A DNA stretch of 64,000 nt, taken from assembly GCA_035575925.1 (NCBI GenBank), contig DATLXK010000023.1, forward strand, positions 78,829-142,828, in the 5' to 3' direction. This DNA comes from DASWTL01 sp035575925. Lineage in GTDB: Bacteria > Bacteroidota > Bacteroidia > Sphingobacteriales > Sphingobacteriaceae. Position numbers and translations under genes: made by a program. Each line of letters begins with the position of its first letter. The first letter of the stretch is position 1. The notes beneath the pieces are model-generated. The model was not told the origin of the DNA and searched no databases. It saw only the letters and a list, made by a program, of their open reading frames with translations. Shown here piece by piece: positions 37,387 through 45,997 of the stretch.

Positions 37387-38382
37387 TTAATTATTTAATT
37401 TATCGTTGCTGCTTATTACGACAGTACCCTTCTCTTTGTTGTAACTATATGCTGCATTATTAAATTCGCATATGCTCACTAGCACCTGGTCCAGGCTTTC
37501 TTCTTTATGAAAAATAGTAGTAAATCTTTTAGACCGGCTCTGTTCGTCCTTAAAAAGAATACTTACCTTAAAACGTTCCTCTAATAGTTCAGCTGCATCA
37601 GCCACGGTCACATCATCAAACAAGATGTCCTGATCTTTCCAGGTTAAATAAGATTGGTTCTCCACAGTTTTCTGATTGGCAGACTCACGCGGTTTATTAT
37701 ACGTGATTTGCTCATTTGGTAAAATTACCCCCAGTAATTTATGATTATCATCAACCTGTACTTTTCCACGGGTAACTGTCACGGTAATATCCGCATCAGC
37801 AGGCCATGCTTTAATATTGAAGGCCGTTCCCAGCACAGTAGTTTCAAGGTTTCCGGTATGTACAATAAAGGGCTTTGAGGCATTATGCTTCACATCAAAA
37901 TAAGCCTGTCCTTCCAGGTAAACCTCGCGCTTATTCTTTCCGTCAAAGGATGATGGATAATTTAACCTGCTTCCTTTATTTACAATAACTGTACTCCCGT
38001 CAGGCAAGCGTATCAGGCGGTGCTCCGTTCTCTCTACTGCTTTTACAACCTGCACCGCTTCAGGGGATTTTTTTCCTGTAAAATGTAGCAAAACAGCGGT
38101 TGATATCAACAATATAACCGCTGCAGCAGCCATGCGTGCCATCCTGGTACGAGTAAAGAAAACCAGTTTATTTTCCGGTTTTTCACTTAAAGCGATATTC
38201 TTCCAGATTTCTTTCTGCATCCGCTCCCTGATTTCTTCCTTTTGTTTATTATCAAGCAATGCTATTACTTCCGGCTCCAAATCGAACAAGTTGTAATAAC
38301 TTAACAGGAACTCTTGTTCTTCTGGGGTTGCGCGGTTGTGCAGGTACCTTTTTAAAAGTTCCAGGAATTCGGATTTCTCCAT
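37387..38382 (-). CDS. FecR family anti-sigma factor
   Basis: A 331-residue inner-membrane regulator. The cytoplasmic N-terminal region (1-80) would hold the sigma factor. One membrane helix (MAAAAVILLISTAVLLHF, about 83-102) follows, then the periplasmic FecR domain (EHRLIRLPDGSTVIVNKGS, YFDVKHN, VLGTAFNIKAW). The C-terminal 70 residues match the DUF4974/STN-like fold that meets the SusC STN domain. It lies between the ECF sigma gene and susC, the standard order for this control system. Confidence 0.93.
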   Translation of the reverse strand: MEKSEFLELLKRYLHNRATPEEQEFLLSYYNLFDLEPEVIALLDNKQKEEIRERMQKEIWKNIALSEKPENKLVFFTRTRMARMAAAAVILLISTAVLLHFTGKKSPEAVQVVKAVERTEHRLIRLPDGSTVIVNKGSRLNYPSSFDGKNKREVYLEGQAYFDVKHNASKPFIVHTGNLETTVLGTAFNIKAWPADADITVTVTRGKVQVDDNHKLLGVILPNEQITYNKPRESANQKTVENQSYLTWKDQDILFDDVTVADAAELLEERFKVSILFKDEQSRSKRFTTIFHKEESLDQVLVSICEFNNAAYSYNKEKGTVVISSNDKLNN

Positions 38383-38491
38383 ACGGGTGTACTTAAGTTG
38401 GTTTAAGAAGGTTTGGCTTAACTGGTTATAAGGAAGACCCGGAAAAGAAGAATTCTCCCACCCGGTTTGAAATTAAATTTTCAGAACTGTT

Positions 38492-39073
38492 TTAGTTCTG
38501 TGAAAGAAGGATGGCGAGGACGGTTAGCAAATGCTGTAATGAGATGCGTAACTGCTTAATTGCTTTGCCAAGCTGGTTCTGAACAGTCTTTACCGAAAGG
38601 CCCAACTGGTTTGCAATATCTTTGGTAGGCATGTCGTCCTGAAAGCGAAGACGGAAGATGGTTTGCCGCTTGGAAGGCAATGAGGTTAACAGTGCTTCAT
38701 AACTTCTGTAGAATTCTTTCCAGCGTATTCCTGCATCAGCTTCTGAATAAGTAGCGGGCAACTCATGGAGAATGTTGAAAAACGGTGAGGTTAACTTCTG
38801 TTTTGCTATCAGTTTAAACACCTGGTTACGTACAGATACTGCCAGATATGCCTGAAAATTTAAAATAACAAGCTCTTCCCGTTTTAACCAGACATGAACA
38901 AAGATATCCTGTACTATGTCCTGAGATTGCGAATGATCCTTTAACCGTTTATACGATATGGCATACGCTTTTTCCCAATACCGCGCATAAAGCATATCAA
39001 ATGCATCTCTGCTGCCTTGTTTAATTTGCAGCAAAATACTATCGTCGCTAAGGGCAGAGTTGGTCAGTCTCAT
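38492..39073 (-). CDS. ECF-type RNA polymerase sigma factor
   Basis: A 193-residue ECF sigma factor of the FecI-like group used by Bacteroidota PULs. Region 2 is visible at residues 18-75 (QDIVQDIFVHVW), and region 4 at 125-180 as a helix-turn-helix (PTKDIANQLGLSVKTVQNQL). It is probably held by the adjacent FecR and released when SusC binds its glycan, then drives susC transcription. It is the first gene of the locus; 109 bp separate it from fecR. Confidence 0.94.
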   Translation of the reverse strand: MRLTNSALSDDSILLQIKQGSRDAFDMLYARYWEKAYAISYKRLKDHSQSQDIVQDIFVHVWLKREELVILNFQAYLAVSVRNQVFKLIAKQKLTSPFFNILHELPATYSEADAGIRWKEFYRSYEALLTSLPSKRQTIFRLRFQDDMPTKDIANQLGLSVKTVQNQLGKAIKQLRISLQHLLTVLAILLSQN

Positions 39074-39555
39074 ATTGAAATAGCATTAAAGGTAGTGAAT
39101 CTTTTAGATTTATTCCCTAGCGGCAGGTATAAAATATTATTTGTTAAAGTATTGCAAGCAGATACGCAATTTGAGGTTTCAAATGTATTGTAAATATTAA
39201 GAAGGCGTTAAGTTAATTATAAGGTATGTTTTATATTTCCTGAGGGATTGCCTGCATCCTCCTTTTAATTTTTTTATATGTCCTGGTGATGCATATCAAA
39301 TGCACTCGATTTAATGATACTGCATCTTGATCATGCAAAATTGAGCATGAAAAATGTAAACCATGTTTTAGAAAAAGTAGTAAATGAAGATATACGATAA
39401 GAACTTATGGTCTTAAACGCGCAGAAAATGCTCGAATTCGCGAATCGAAACTTTCAAACTTTATCACGCATTGATACGCTTTGTAATTAACCCGCACTAA
39501 GATAAGTGCTGACGTTACAGAACGATTTATTATTAACTCTCCTTAATAACTATAA
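39074..39555. other. Non-coding stretch upstream of the sigma gene
   Basis: No intact gene is seen. A perfect TAnnTTTG-type -7 element reads on the minus strand at 39180-39187 and could serve the sigma gene, but no -33 box is placed at the usual distance. Around 39340-39490 there are short plus-strand open stretches broken by stops, which may be coding remnants that I cannot identify. Confidence 0.4.
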
Positions 39556-39921
39556 CCTTATCTGAAGATTGAACCAACGCATTGCTATACTTCCTGGGAT
39601 ATTTACTTAAGCACCGAAGCAAGCATAGAAACGTTAAAAGAGGTTTTTATATTCGTTGAAGGCCGATGTAAATTAGAAATAACTAACGGAGTATATGCTG
39701 CTGATACTATTTTTGTTGCAGATTCGCAGTTTTTACCCGCTAAAGATTACCACCATTCGTTTAATTTACCCGAACCTGTAGTTACAGAAGAACCCGTTAA
39801 GAAAAATTTAATATCTAGTATCAGAGTTCCTTCAGAACGTTTGGATAACCTCATGAGTTTAGTTAGCGAGTTAATGACTTTGCAGCCCAAACTCGGAACG
39901 CTTACCGACCAAAATCCGCAA
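39556..39921 (+). pseudogene. Fragment of a CheA-type chemotaxis histidine kinase
   Basis: One frame is open for about 120 codons and reads as the inner part of CheA. It contains a linker segment (DIYLSTEASIETLKEVF, then KLEITNGVYAADTIFV) and the start of the dimerisation domain (SIRVPSERLDNLMSLVSEL then MTLQ). The match stops at about 39917, and neither the upstream phosphotransfer domain nor the ATPase domain is present. It has no start codon context and is truncated at both ends, so it is debris. It is the only CheA sequence in a window that also has CheB and CheR. Confidence 0.75.
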
Positions 39922-40030
39922 TCAATCTCATTTCTTTCATTAATCTCATATACCAGACGATGTTCTTGATTTATTCTGCGAGACCATAATCCTGATAAGT
40001 TATGCTTTAAACCTAATGCGGTATAAATAT
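39922..40030 (-). pseudogene. Fragment of a YoeB/Txe-type toxin
   Basis: On the minus strand one frame reads LGLKHNLSGLWSRRINQEH and then RLVYEINERNEI, which is the conserved C-terminal half of YoeB/Txe ribosome-dependent mRNA interferases. The start of the gene and the last residues (which include the catalytic C-terminal Tyr) are missing, and a stop lies upstream in frame. It abuts the CheA fragment head to head. No antitoxin (YefM type) was found next to it. Confidence 0.7.
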
Positions 40031-40125
40031 CAACAAACCTGAATTGAGCTCAGGATAGACTATTTATAAGAAAATGTTCATTAGCTATAGTCGAATTCAA
40101 GATATGTTAACCCGGAAGAAATATC

Positions 40126-41322
40126 TTATTTTCTTCTAACCGGCTGCGTCCATGCAGTCTCTGTATCTCCGGCTGAATAAGGATTATCTTTGGGTTTGTT
40201 TGAAATCACTTTCGCTCTTACATACAGATTTTTCTTTCGAAGTTTATAACTGGCATTTGTGCTTTTTACTTCTTTCAGCAGCACACCAACTTTATTTTTA
40301 GTCTGTTTATCTTTACCAGCTCCCCAGAACTGAATAGTATATTCAACACCTTGTTCAGGGTCAACAACTATTTTTAATCTGCGATTACTAAACTCAAGCT
40401 CCCGGAGTTCTACCCCCGTAGTAGCATAAAAATCACCTTTTTCCATAGCCGCGATCAATGCTGCAGGTTTCAGCTCTGCTGCCCGTACCATGATCCACCC
40501 GCGGCCGGGATTGCTTGTGGTAGAATTATATTCCAGAAAGTTATGCGCATCGTCAGTTGCCAGTCCATAAATCAGTTCTTTGTCCTGGCTGATATAATGA
40601 ATGAGCAGCTTATCCCATAATTCATCCATACCGATGGTTGTTGAGTCGCCATAATTATGCACATGGGGATGCCCGTTATACACCTCAAAAAAACGCTCTC
40701 CCTTCAACTGCATTATGTCTTCAACCTTAATAGCCCATTGAAAGTTAGGATGATTAATATGAGCGAACATGGATTGTCCTGTCCGTGCACGTTGTGCATA
40801 CACCTGGTCAAGATTGTTTTGCATCACTTCAGCTACACTGTTGCCGCCCTGCGGCTTAATTACTTCCCGTACATTAATAGCCCCGATATGTATCGGCTTT
40901 TTCTGATATTCATCTGAGATCTCTTCAGCCTGCATGATCAAGAACTTATTCACTTCCTCAAACATCGGCTGATATTCAGCCAGTGTTTTTAGTCTGACAC
41001 TAATTTTTCCTGCAGAATCTGTTTTGTAACTTACCCAATCCTTCCCGTATTTTTCAAGATATTCTCTAAACCTGCTCTGACGAAAAGGGTGAGCGGGAAG
41101 AGTTACCCATTTCTCGCCCTGCGCCAGAGTATTATGATCTGAAAGAGAAATGAAATCATACCCGTGTGACTTGTACCAGTCCATAATCATCTCAGGATAA
41201 TCATTTCCATCACTCCAGAGCGAGTGCGTATGTGTGTTGCCTTTAAACCACCTGAGGGTTTGGTCTTGTGTGAATGCCTGGAAAGGAAGAAAGACTATAA
41301 GTAAAAGGATTGTCCTGTTCAT
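40126..41322 (-). CDS. PHP-domain metallohydrolase (CehA/McbA type), exported
   Basis: A protein of about 398 residues with a signal peptide (MNRTILLLIVFLPFQAFTQ); the start at 41322 is chosen for this reason. The PHP metal ligands are seen in KGNTHTHSLWSDGN, ISLSDHNT, QAEEISDE, FAHINHPNF and TDDAHNF. It is a paralogue of the PHP domain at 26843-28303 (shared SNPGRGW segment) but without the golvesin-like C-terminus. It lies next to a truncated sugar isomerase gene and outside the sigma-controlled locus. The substrate is unknown. Confidence 0.85.
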   Translation of the reverse strand: MNRTILLLIVFLPFQAFTQDQTLRWFKGNTHTHSLWSDGNDYPEMIMDWYKSHGYDFISLSDHNTLAQGEKWVTLPAHPFRQSRFREYLEKYGKDWVSYKTDSAGKISVRLKTLAEYQPMFEEVNKFLIMQAEEISDEYQKKPIHIGAINVREVIKPQGGNSVAEVMQNNLDQVYAQRARTGQSMFAHINHPNFQWAIKVEDIMQLKGERFFEVYNGHPHVHNYGDSTTIGMDELWDKLLIHYISQDKELIYGLATDDAHNFLEYNSTTSNPGRGWIMVRAAELKPAALIAAMEKGDFYATTGVELRELEFSNRRLKIVVDPEQGVEYTIQFWGAGKDKQTKNKVGVLLKEVKSTNASYKLRKKNLYVRAKVISNKPKDNPYSAGDTETAWTQPVRRK

Positions 41323-41410
41323 TGCCTGTTTATTAATGTGACGGATCTGGATTGTAAGATAAGAAATCATCGGAGGGAGTTATTTATTTTCTTTAACGGG
41401 AACGAGTATA

Positions 41411-41655
41411 TTATTGAATATTTTTACCTATTCGCATTCGTGATCTTCTTTCATTTATTACTTTTTTAAAATATGCCAGGCTTTGAGGTACCTGCTGAAC
41501 TGCCCGGGAACTTTCGTCCTCAATATAAAAATATTTAATGGCAGTTTTTTGAACCGCTTTCAATATCGTAAATATATCAATCTGGCCCGTGCCGAGCGAA
41601 ACATTATTTTCCCCGGAAGTGAGATTACCGGACGAATCGTGATCAATACCAGTAA
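41411..41655 (-). pseudogene. C-terminal fragment of a sugar phosphate isomerase/epimerase
   Basis: Directly after the stop codon of the kinase gene, a minus-strand frame is open for about 80 codons. It reads NNVSLGTGQIDIFTILKAVQ, then KYFYIEDESS and QQVPQSLAYFKKV, ending at a TAA at 41411. This is the recognisable end of xylose-isomerase-like TIM-barrel proteins. No start codon precedes it, and the rest of the gene is missing. Confidence 0.72.
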
Positions 41656-42858
41656 CTACTTAACAGAAATTAAGCCCGGCAAAGAAAAGAAGAATGTAGA
41701 GCCTACATCTTTCGTACTCTCCACCCAAATCTTCCCACCATGGTCAGTAATAATCTCTGATGCAATATATAAACCCATACCTAAACCAGAATATCCTTTT
41801 ACTACTTGCTTATCCCGGTGGAATTTTTGAAATATTTTATCAATACTTTCCTCTGACATTCCTATGCCTTCATCAGCTACAGAAACTGTGAGGCTACCAT
41901 TTTCACAAACAGTAGTTTTTAATACAACCCGGCTGCCGACTTTTGAATATTTTCCTGCGTTGCTTATAAGATTAGTAAAAACCTGGTCCATCCGCTCTCT
42001 GTCTATCTTCACCCTCACCTTTGCGCCAAGCTCTACCGTTAATTTATGATTGGGCAGTAAATGAGTAAGTAAAAAAGAAGTGTCTTCTATAAAGGAGTTA
42101 AACTCAACTTCCTCATAGTTATATTCGAGTTTCCCATTTTCAATTTTTGATGTATCCAGCAGCTGCTGTACGAGATTTCTCAGTTTGGTCGACTGCCCGT
42201 CAATCTTCATAAGTAAATCTTTTACCTTTTCGCTGCAAGCGGCCTTACCTGACAAGGCAAGCTGGGTGTATGCCTTTATGATTGTAATGGGCGTTTTTAG
42301 TTCATGACTTGCAATCGAAATGAATTCGTTTCGCTTATCATCTATATACTTCGATTGCCGCAATTGTGCATCTTTGTCTTCAGCAATATTGGATAATTCC
42401 AAGTTTTTCTTTTTAACCTCTTCATAGGCTGATACCGGGGGCTCCGTATCAAAGTATGCCTTAAGATTTTTTATTTTAAGCTGGTCTAAACTTATGGAGC
42501 GCGGCAAATTAATGCCAATTTCAATGACAACTTTATCGGATAAAATATAATTCTGGAATAAGGGAACCAGTTTTTTAGCATAGAAAAAGCTTTCTGCCGA
42601 AATTTCAGTTCCTTCTATGCCATCGTATTGTATAATTCCGGCTAATGAATACCGATTTGCATTTTGTACCAGGCCAAGTGAAAGAATACCAGTATCTGTA
42701 AAGTCTATTACCACCCTGCAAAGTTCTGCTACGGCTGTAACAAAAGTAGCCTGAGTAGAAAGAGTCAGTTTTAATATTTCTGATAGTTTTGAAGCTTTTT
42801 TTTGCGCCAAAACCAGGTCCATTTCATTTTCCAATGTAAGGGTGATCAGTTCTAACAT
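41656..42858 (-). CDS. Histidine kinase with N-terminal RsbT-like domain
   Basis: A 400-residue soluble kinase. The first 130 residues resemble the ATPase-like domain of RsbT/RsbW proteins (VTAVAELCRVVIDFTDTG). A coiled coil leads to HisKA (FISIASHELKTPITII, near residue 175) and a HATPase domain (NLISNAGKYSK, DEGIGMSEES, GLGMGLYIAS). It is the last gene of a five-gene stressosome-like operon, one base after the phosphatase gene, so it may be the output arm of that module (inference). Confidence 0.88.
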   Translation of the reverse strand: MLELITLTLENEMDLVLAQKKASKLSEILKLTLSTQATFVTAVAELCRVVIDFTDTGILSLGLVQNANRYSLAGIIQYDGIEGTEISAESFFYAKKLVPLFQNYILSDKVVIEIGINLPRSISLDQLKIKNLKAYFDTEPPVSAYEEVKKKNLELSNIAEDKDAQLRQSKYIDDKRNEFISIASHELKTPITIIKAYTQLALSGKAACSEKVKDLLMKIDGQSTKLRNLVQQLLDTSKIENGKLEYNYEEVEFNSFIEDTSFLLTHLLPNHKLTVELGAKVRVKIDRERMDQVFTNLISNAGKYSKVGSRVVLKTTVCENGSLTVSVADEGIGMSEESIDKIFQKFHRDKQVVKGYSGLGMGLYIASEIITDHGGKIWVESTKDVGSTFFFSLPGLISVK

Positions 42859-42859
42859 G

Positions 42860-43870
42860 TTAATAAACTTTACATACTACTACAGACATATCATCTGTTT
42901 TTCGGCCATAATCCTTGTATAAAGCCGCTGCCAGAAATGACATATCGTATTTATTGATCCCTGGATATTTTGAACTATCCCATCGCGTTTTTAATCCATC
43001 TGAACATAGGGTGATCTGATGAAAATCTTCAGACGAAATTTCAACACTAGTCATTGTGTTAGGGATATTGTGCCCGATAATACCGTTGTATGACATCAGG
43101 TTGCGTACGCTCTGATAATTCATCATACCTATTGATATATTCCCCACTCCCGCTATTTTCCAGATCTTTGTTTTAAAATCATAAACCACCACAGTGCCTA
43201 CCGCTCCACGCGTTTTCTTGATAGAGCGGTGTATAAACCTGATAATTTCGACCGGATCAGTTTCGTTGCAACGCTTAAATGCATTCCTCGCTTCGATAAT
43301 AGCTTTATGAGCTTCCTCTCCATGACCAAGCCCATCGGCAACTAATAATTTAAAATAATCGGCGGTTTGGCAAAAAATTCCGCCGTCTCCACTTACTGTT
43401 TCCCCTGGCTTTGGCACCACTACAGAACGTACAGATAACGCTTTGTTTTTTACCAATGGCACAAAATTTTTATAAATGCGGCAAAGAAGAATAGTTCCCC
43501 AACCAACCAGGCTATATATTTCAAAATAATCAGAAAGTCTTTTTATGCTCCCCAGTCCATTCCCCAATGTACTTGCGGTAGATACGCCGTCAAGCATCAT
43601 TCGTGCAGGGTCAGCAATTCCCGGACCACTGTCTATACAGATTAATTCAAGATATTCATTGTCTTTCTCTCCGGTTACACACATCAACAGTTCACCTTTA
43701 TCTGCGTGTTTCAGGAGATTTGAAGTCATTTCAGCCACGATGATATCCAGCTCACTCAACTTTTTAGTAGTAAAACCTGCTTCAGCGGCTTTCTTATTGA
43801 TATCTTTCTTTAATAAAGAAAAATAGCTCCTGTCTTCTGCACAAAAACTTGTGTGTGTTGCATTATCCAT
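42860..43870 (-). CDS. ATPase-domain plus PP2C (SpoIIE/RsbX-like) phosphatase
   Basis: A 336-residue protein with two parts. Residues 1-140 form an RsbT/RsbW-type ATPase domain (IVAEMTSNLLKHADKGELL, CIDSGPGIADP, GNGLGSIKRLSDYF). Residues 155-335 form a SpoIIE-type PP2C domain (GDGGIFCQTADYFKLLVADGLGHG, and DDMSVVV at the end), with the metal-binding Asp residues. Such phosphatases reset STAS proteins phosphorylated by RsbT-like kinases. It overlaps the RsbT-like gene by 8 bp. Confidence 0.9.
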   Translation of the reverse strand: MDNATHTSFCAEDRSYFSLLKKDINKKAAEAGFTTKKLSELDIIVAEMTSNLLKHADKGELLMCVTGEKDNEYLELICIDSGPGIADPARMMLDGVSTASTLGNGLGSIKRLSDYFEIYSLVGWGTILLCRIYKNFVPLVKNKALSVRSVVVPKPGETVSGDGGIFCQTADYFKLLVADGLGHGEEAHKAIIEARNAFKRCNETDPVEIIRFIHRSIKKTRGAVGTVVVYDFKTKIWKIAGVGNISIGMMNYQSVRNLMSYNGIIGHNIPNTMTSVEISSEDFHQITLCSDGLKTRWDSSKYPGINKYDMSFLAAALYKDYGRKTDDMSVVVCKVY

Positions 43871-44276
43871 TGGCCCATTTTATTACCACAACTGTAGTCC
43901 CTTTGCCCGCTTCACTTTTTATTTCGAATTCATTTACAAGTCGTTTAGCACCGGGTAAGCCCAGTCCCAGGCTTTTACCTGTTGAATATCCGTCTTTCAT
44001 TGCTAAACTTATATCGGATATTCCGGGACCCTTATCTTTAAAAGTAAGCCGTACACCGTTATCCCGCCCTTTGGTAACAATTTCGATCAGCGTTTCTCCA
44101 CCATTGGCATATTTAAGCATATTCCGGCCAAGCTCGCTGGCAGCGGTAATCAGTTTTGTTTGATTTACCAAACCCATTTTTATTCTTACAGCGCACTCCT
44201 TCACCCGGTTCCTGAACGGCACTACGTCCTGATCTTTAATAATATGCATGATATCCTTAGACAGCGTGATGATCAT
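43863..44276 (-). CDS. RsbT-like serine kinase / anti-sigma regulatory factor
   Basis: A GHKL-type kinase of about 137 residues. The N box is AASELGRNMLKYANGGE, and the G boxes are FKDKGPGISD and KSLGLGLPGAKRLVNEF. In stressosomes RsbT phosphorylates RsbS and RsbR and is then set free. The frame is open up to 44315, but that start would overlap the RsbS gene by 59 bases; Met at 44276 cuts the overlap to 20 and still includes the first strand. The exact start is uncertain. Confidence 0.88.
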   Translation of the reverse strand: MIITLSKDIMHIIKDQDVVPFRNRVKECAVRIKMGLVNQTKLITAASELGRNMLKYANGGETLIEIVTKGRDNGVRLTFKDKGPGISDISLAMKDGYSTGKSLGLGLPGAKRLVNEFEIKSEAGKGTTVVVIKWANG

Positions 44277-44664
44277 CGTCGTCCGGTTCATCATTATCAT
44301 CTGCCTCAACTTCAACCTTTAAATTCAGAAGCTTCATCCCCTTTTCAACATCAAGTGCTGTATGAACACCCGTCAGAGGCAATCCAAGCTCAATGAGGGT
44401 AATAGCTACTGCCGGCTGCATACCAACTACCACGGTTTCGGCATCAAGAATTTTGCACATGGCTGCGATGTTTCCAAAAATCCTGCCCATAAAAGAATCA
44501 ACAATAGACACCGCTGATATATCAATAAGAACACCTTTGGCGCTGGTTTTATTAACCATCTGCACCAGGTCGGCTTCTAATGATAATGCAAGCCTGTCAT
44601 AGAGGTCTACCTGGATGGTAACCAATAAAAATGGTCCCATCTTTAAAATTGGAATCTTCTCCAT
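44257..44664 (-). CDS. RsbS-like STAS domain protein
   Basis: A 135-residue single STAS domain. The phosphorylation loop is GVLIDISAVSIVDSFMGR, with Ser at the place that RsbT-like kinases modify, and the following VVGMQPAVAITLIELGL segment is typical of RsbS. The last 15 residues are strongly acidic (Asp/Glu-rich), an extension not usual in RsbS. It starts on the last base of the RsbR-like stop codon, so translation is coupled. Confidence 0.9.
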   Translation of the reverse strand: MEKIPILKMGPFLLVTIQVDLYDRLALSLEADLVQMVNKTSAKGVLIDISAVSIVDSFMGRIFGNIAAMCKILDAETVVVGMQPAVAITLIELGLPLTGVHTALDVEKGMKLLNLKVEVEADDNDEPDDDDHHAV

Positions 44665-45530
44665 TACTGAACTGCTTTAATTGTCTGAACCTTTTTTACC
44701 TCCAGTTTTAGCGACTGAAAAGAGAACTTTAAAGCACTGGCAAGCGTAGCCTTGGTAATTATGTTTGAAAGGTCGATGCCTAAATGAACAATAGTTTGAG
44801 CTATTTCGGGACGTATTCCACTTATGATACATTCGGCTCCCATTAAACGTGTGGCACTCACGGTTTTAATTAAATGCTGTGCAACAAGGGAATCGACAGC
44901 CGGCACACCCGAAATGTCGAGGATAGCAATACTGCTACCGGTTTCAACAATTTCCTGCAACAGGTTTTCCATAACTACCTGAGTACGGGCACTGTCAAGG
45001 GTACCGATAATGGGTAAAGCAAGAATACCATCCCATACACGGATAACCGGGGTTGATATTTCAGTTATCTCATCAGTTTGGCGCAGAATTACTTCTTCGC
45101 GTCCTTTAATAAACGTTTCGAAAGTGACTATGCTAAAACTATCGAGTAAGCGGTTTAGCTGTACTGTTGCCTGGTAAAGAGTTTCTTTATCGTCTTTAAT
45201 TTCCTGTTGCAGTAACTGTAATATGGCCTCTTTTAACCCGAAAATAAAGGCTCCGGTTTCGCGCGGAGTAAAACCTTGCCGGGCCCTGGTTATTGATATG
45301 CCCGAAAGTATTTCAATAACTCCATCAAAATCATTGGAGTTTACATCATCTATATTTTCTGACGTTAAATTTAAAACAAACGAATCGACCAGTTCTTCAG
45401 ATTGCTGCCTTATTTCCTCATTGGAAATCAAATCCTCTCTTAAACCCGCTTCTGAAAGTTGATTTTTGATCCATAATTCAATTATAGTCTTCTTTTTCTT
45501 TTGTAACAACTTAGGGATATTGTATTCCAT
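44664..45530 (-). CDS. RsbR-like stressosome sensor protein
   Basis: A protein of about 288 residues. The N-terminal part (about 1-150) is helical and contains the RsbRD-like segment SGISITRARQGFTPRETGAFI, which may sense a signal. The C-terminal 120 residues are a STAS domain: LDISGVPAVDSLVAQHLIK and SGIRPEIAQTIVHLGI. RsbR proteins form the stressosome shell with RsbS. Met at 45530 (MEYNIPKLL) is chosen over 45593 because the extra residues match nothing in the family. It opens the operon. Confidence 0.88.
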   Translation of the reverse strand: MEYNIPKLLQKKKKTIIELWIKNQLSEAGLREDLISNEEIRQQSEELVDSFVLNLTSENIDDVNSNDFDGVIEILSGISITRARQGFTPRETGAFIFGLKEAILQLLQQEIKDDKETLYQATVQLNRLLDSFSIVTFETFIKGREEVILRQTDEITEISTPVIRVWDGILALPIIGTLDSARTQVVMENLLQEIVETGSSIAILDISGVPAVDSLVAQHLIKTVSATRLMGAECIISGIRPEIAQTIVHLGIDLSNIITKATLASALKFSFQSLKLEVKKVQTIKAVQ

Positions 45531-45699
45531 ACTTTTTGATTGAGTGTAATAGTAAGCAAATAAACAGCCGTATTTTTTTTTAATTTCAGACAATTACGTT
45601 TTTGCAATAGTATTTATGGAAGTATTTTACTCATGAGGTTCTCAAGTCTATACTTGCCCCATTAATAATCAGCAAAAACTAAATAGATGTAATGAAGAT

Positions 45700-45784
45700 G
45701 CTAAGCTCTTACCCGATAGGTGGGCTAAAATTGCTACACTTTCGCACAAGCACTCACTCAATGTTATATTTAAAGAAGTTGAAA
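45700..45784 (+). repeat. 85-bp direct repeat, copy 1
   Basis: Matches 48964-49048 in the same direction with only a few mismatches and one or two indels. The segment GGTGGGCTAAAATTGCTACA is identical in both. One plus-strand frame reads KLLPDRWAKIATLSHKHSLN and continues for about 50 more codons to a stop, so it may be a remnant of a coding domain. The rest of the spacer 45531-45997 shows no gene. Confidence 0.8.
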
Positions 45785-45959
45785 CAGAATCGTACTCCAT
45801 TTATAAAATCTTTTCTTTTCGTAAAAACAATATTTCTTTCATGTTAAAACGATTAAAGCAGGCGGCAATGCAAATTTAGCACGAAGAGCCACATTATTAC
45901 TATGCCGTGCCTCCGTAACAATTTTCCATGATAATTTTACTCTTTTTATCTGAAATCGG

Positions 45960-45987
45960 GCAGATGTCATTCTTTTATGACACCTGC
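45960..45987 (-). terminator. Hairpin after the isochorismatase-like gene
   Basis: Arms GCAG.TGTCAT (45960-45970) and ATGACA.CTGC (45977-45987) with a 6-base loop. On the minus strand the odd pair becomes a G-T wobble, so the RNA of that strand folds perfectly. It lies 11 bp after the stop codon but has no T run, so termination is possible rather than certain. Confidence 0.45.
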
Positions 45988-45997
45988 TGATTGGGAA

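Noticed and set aside
41483..41830. Plus-strand frame of 115 codons overlapping the stressosome kinase
   Set aside because: It lies opposite a recognisable isomerase remnant and the end of a clear kinase gene, and has no domain of its own.
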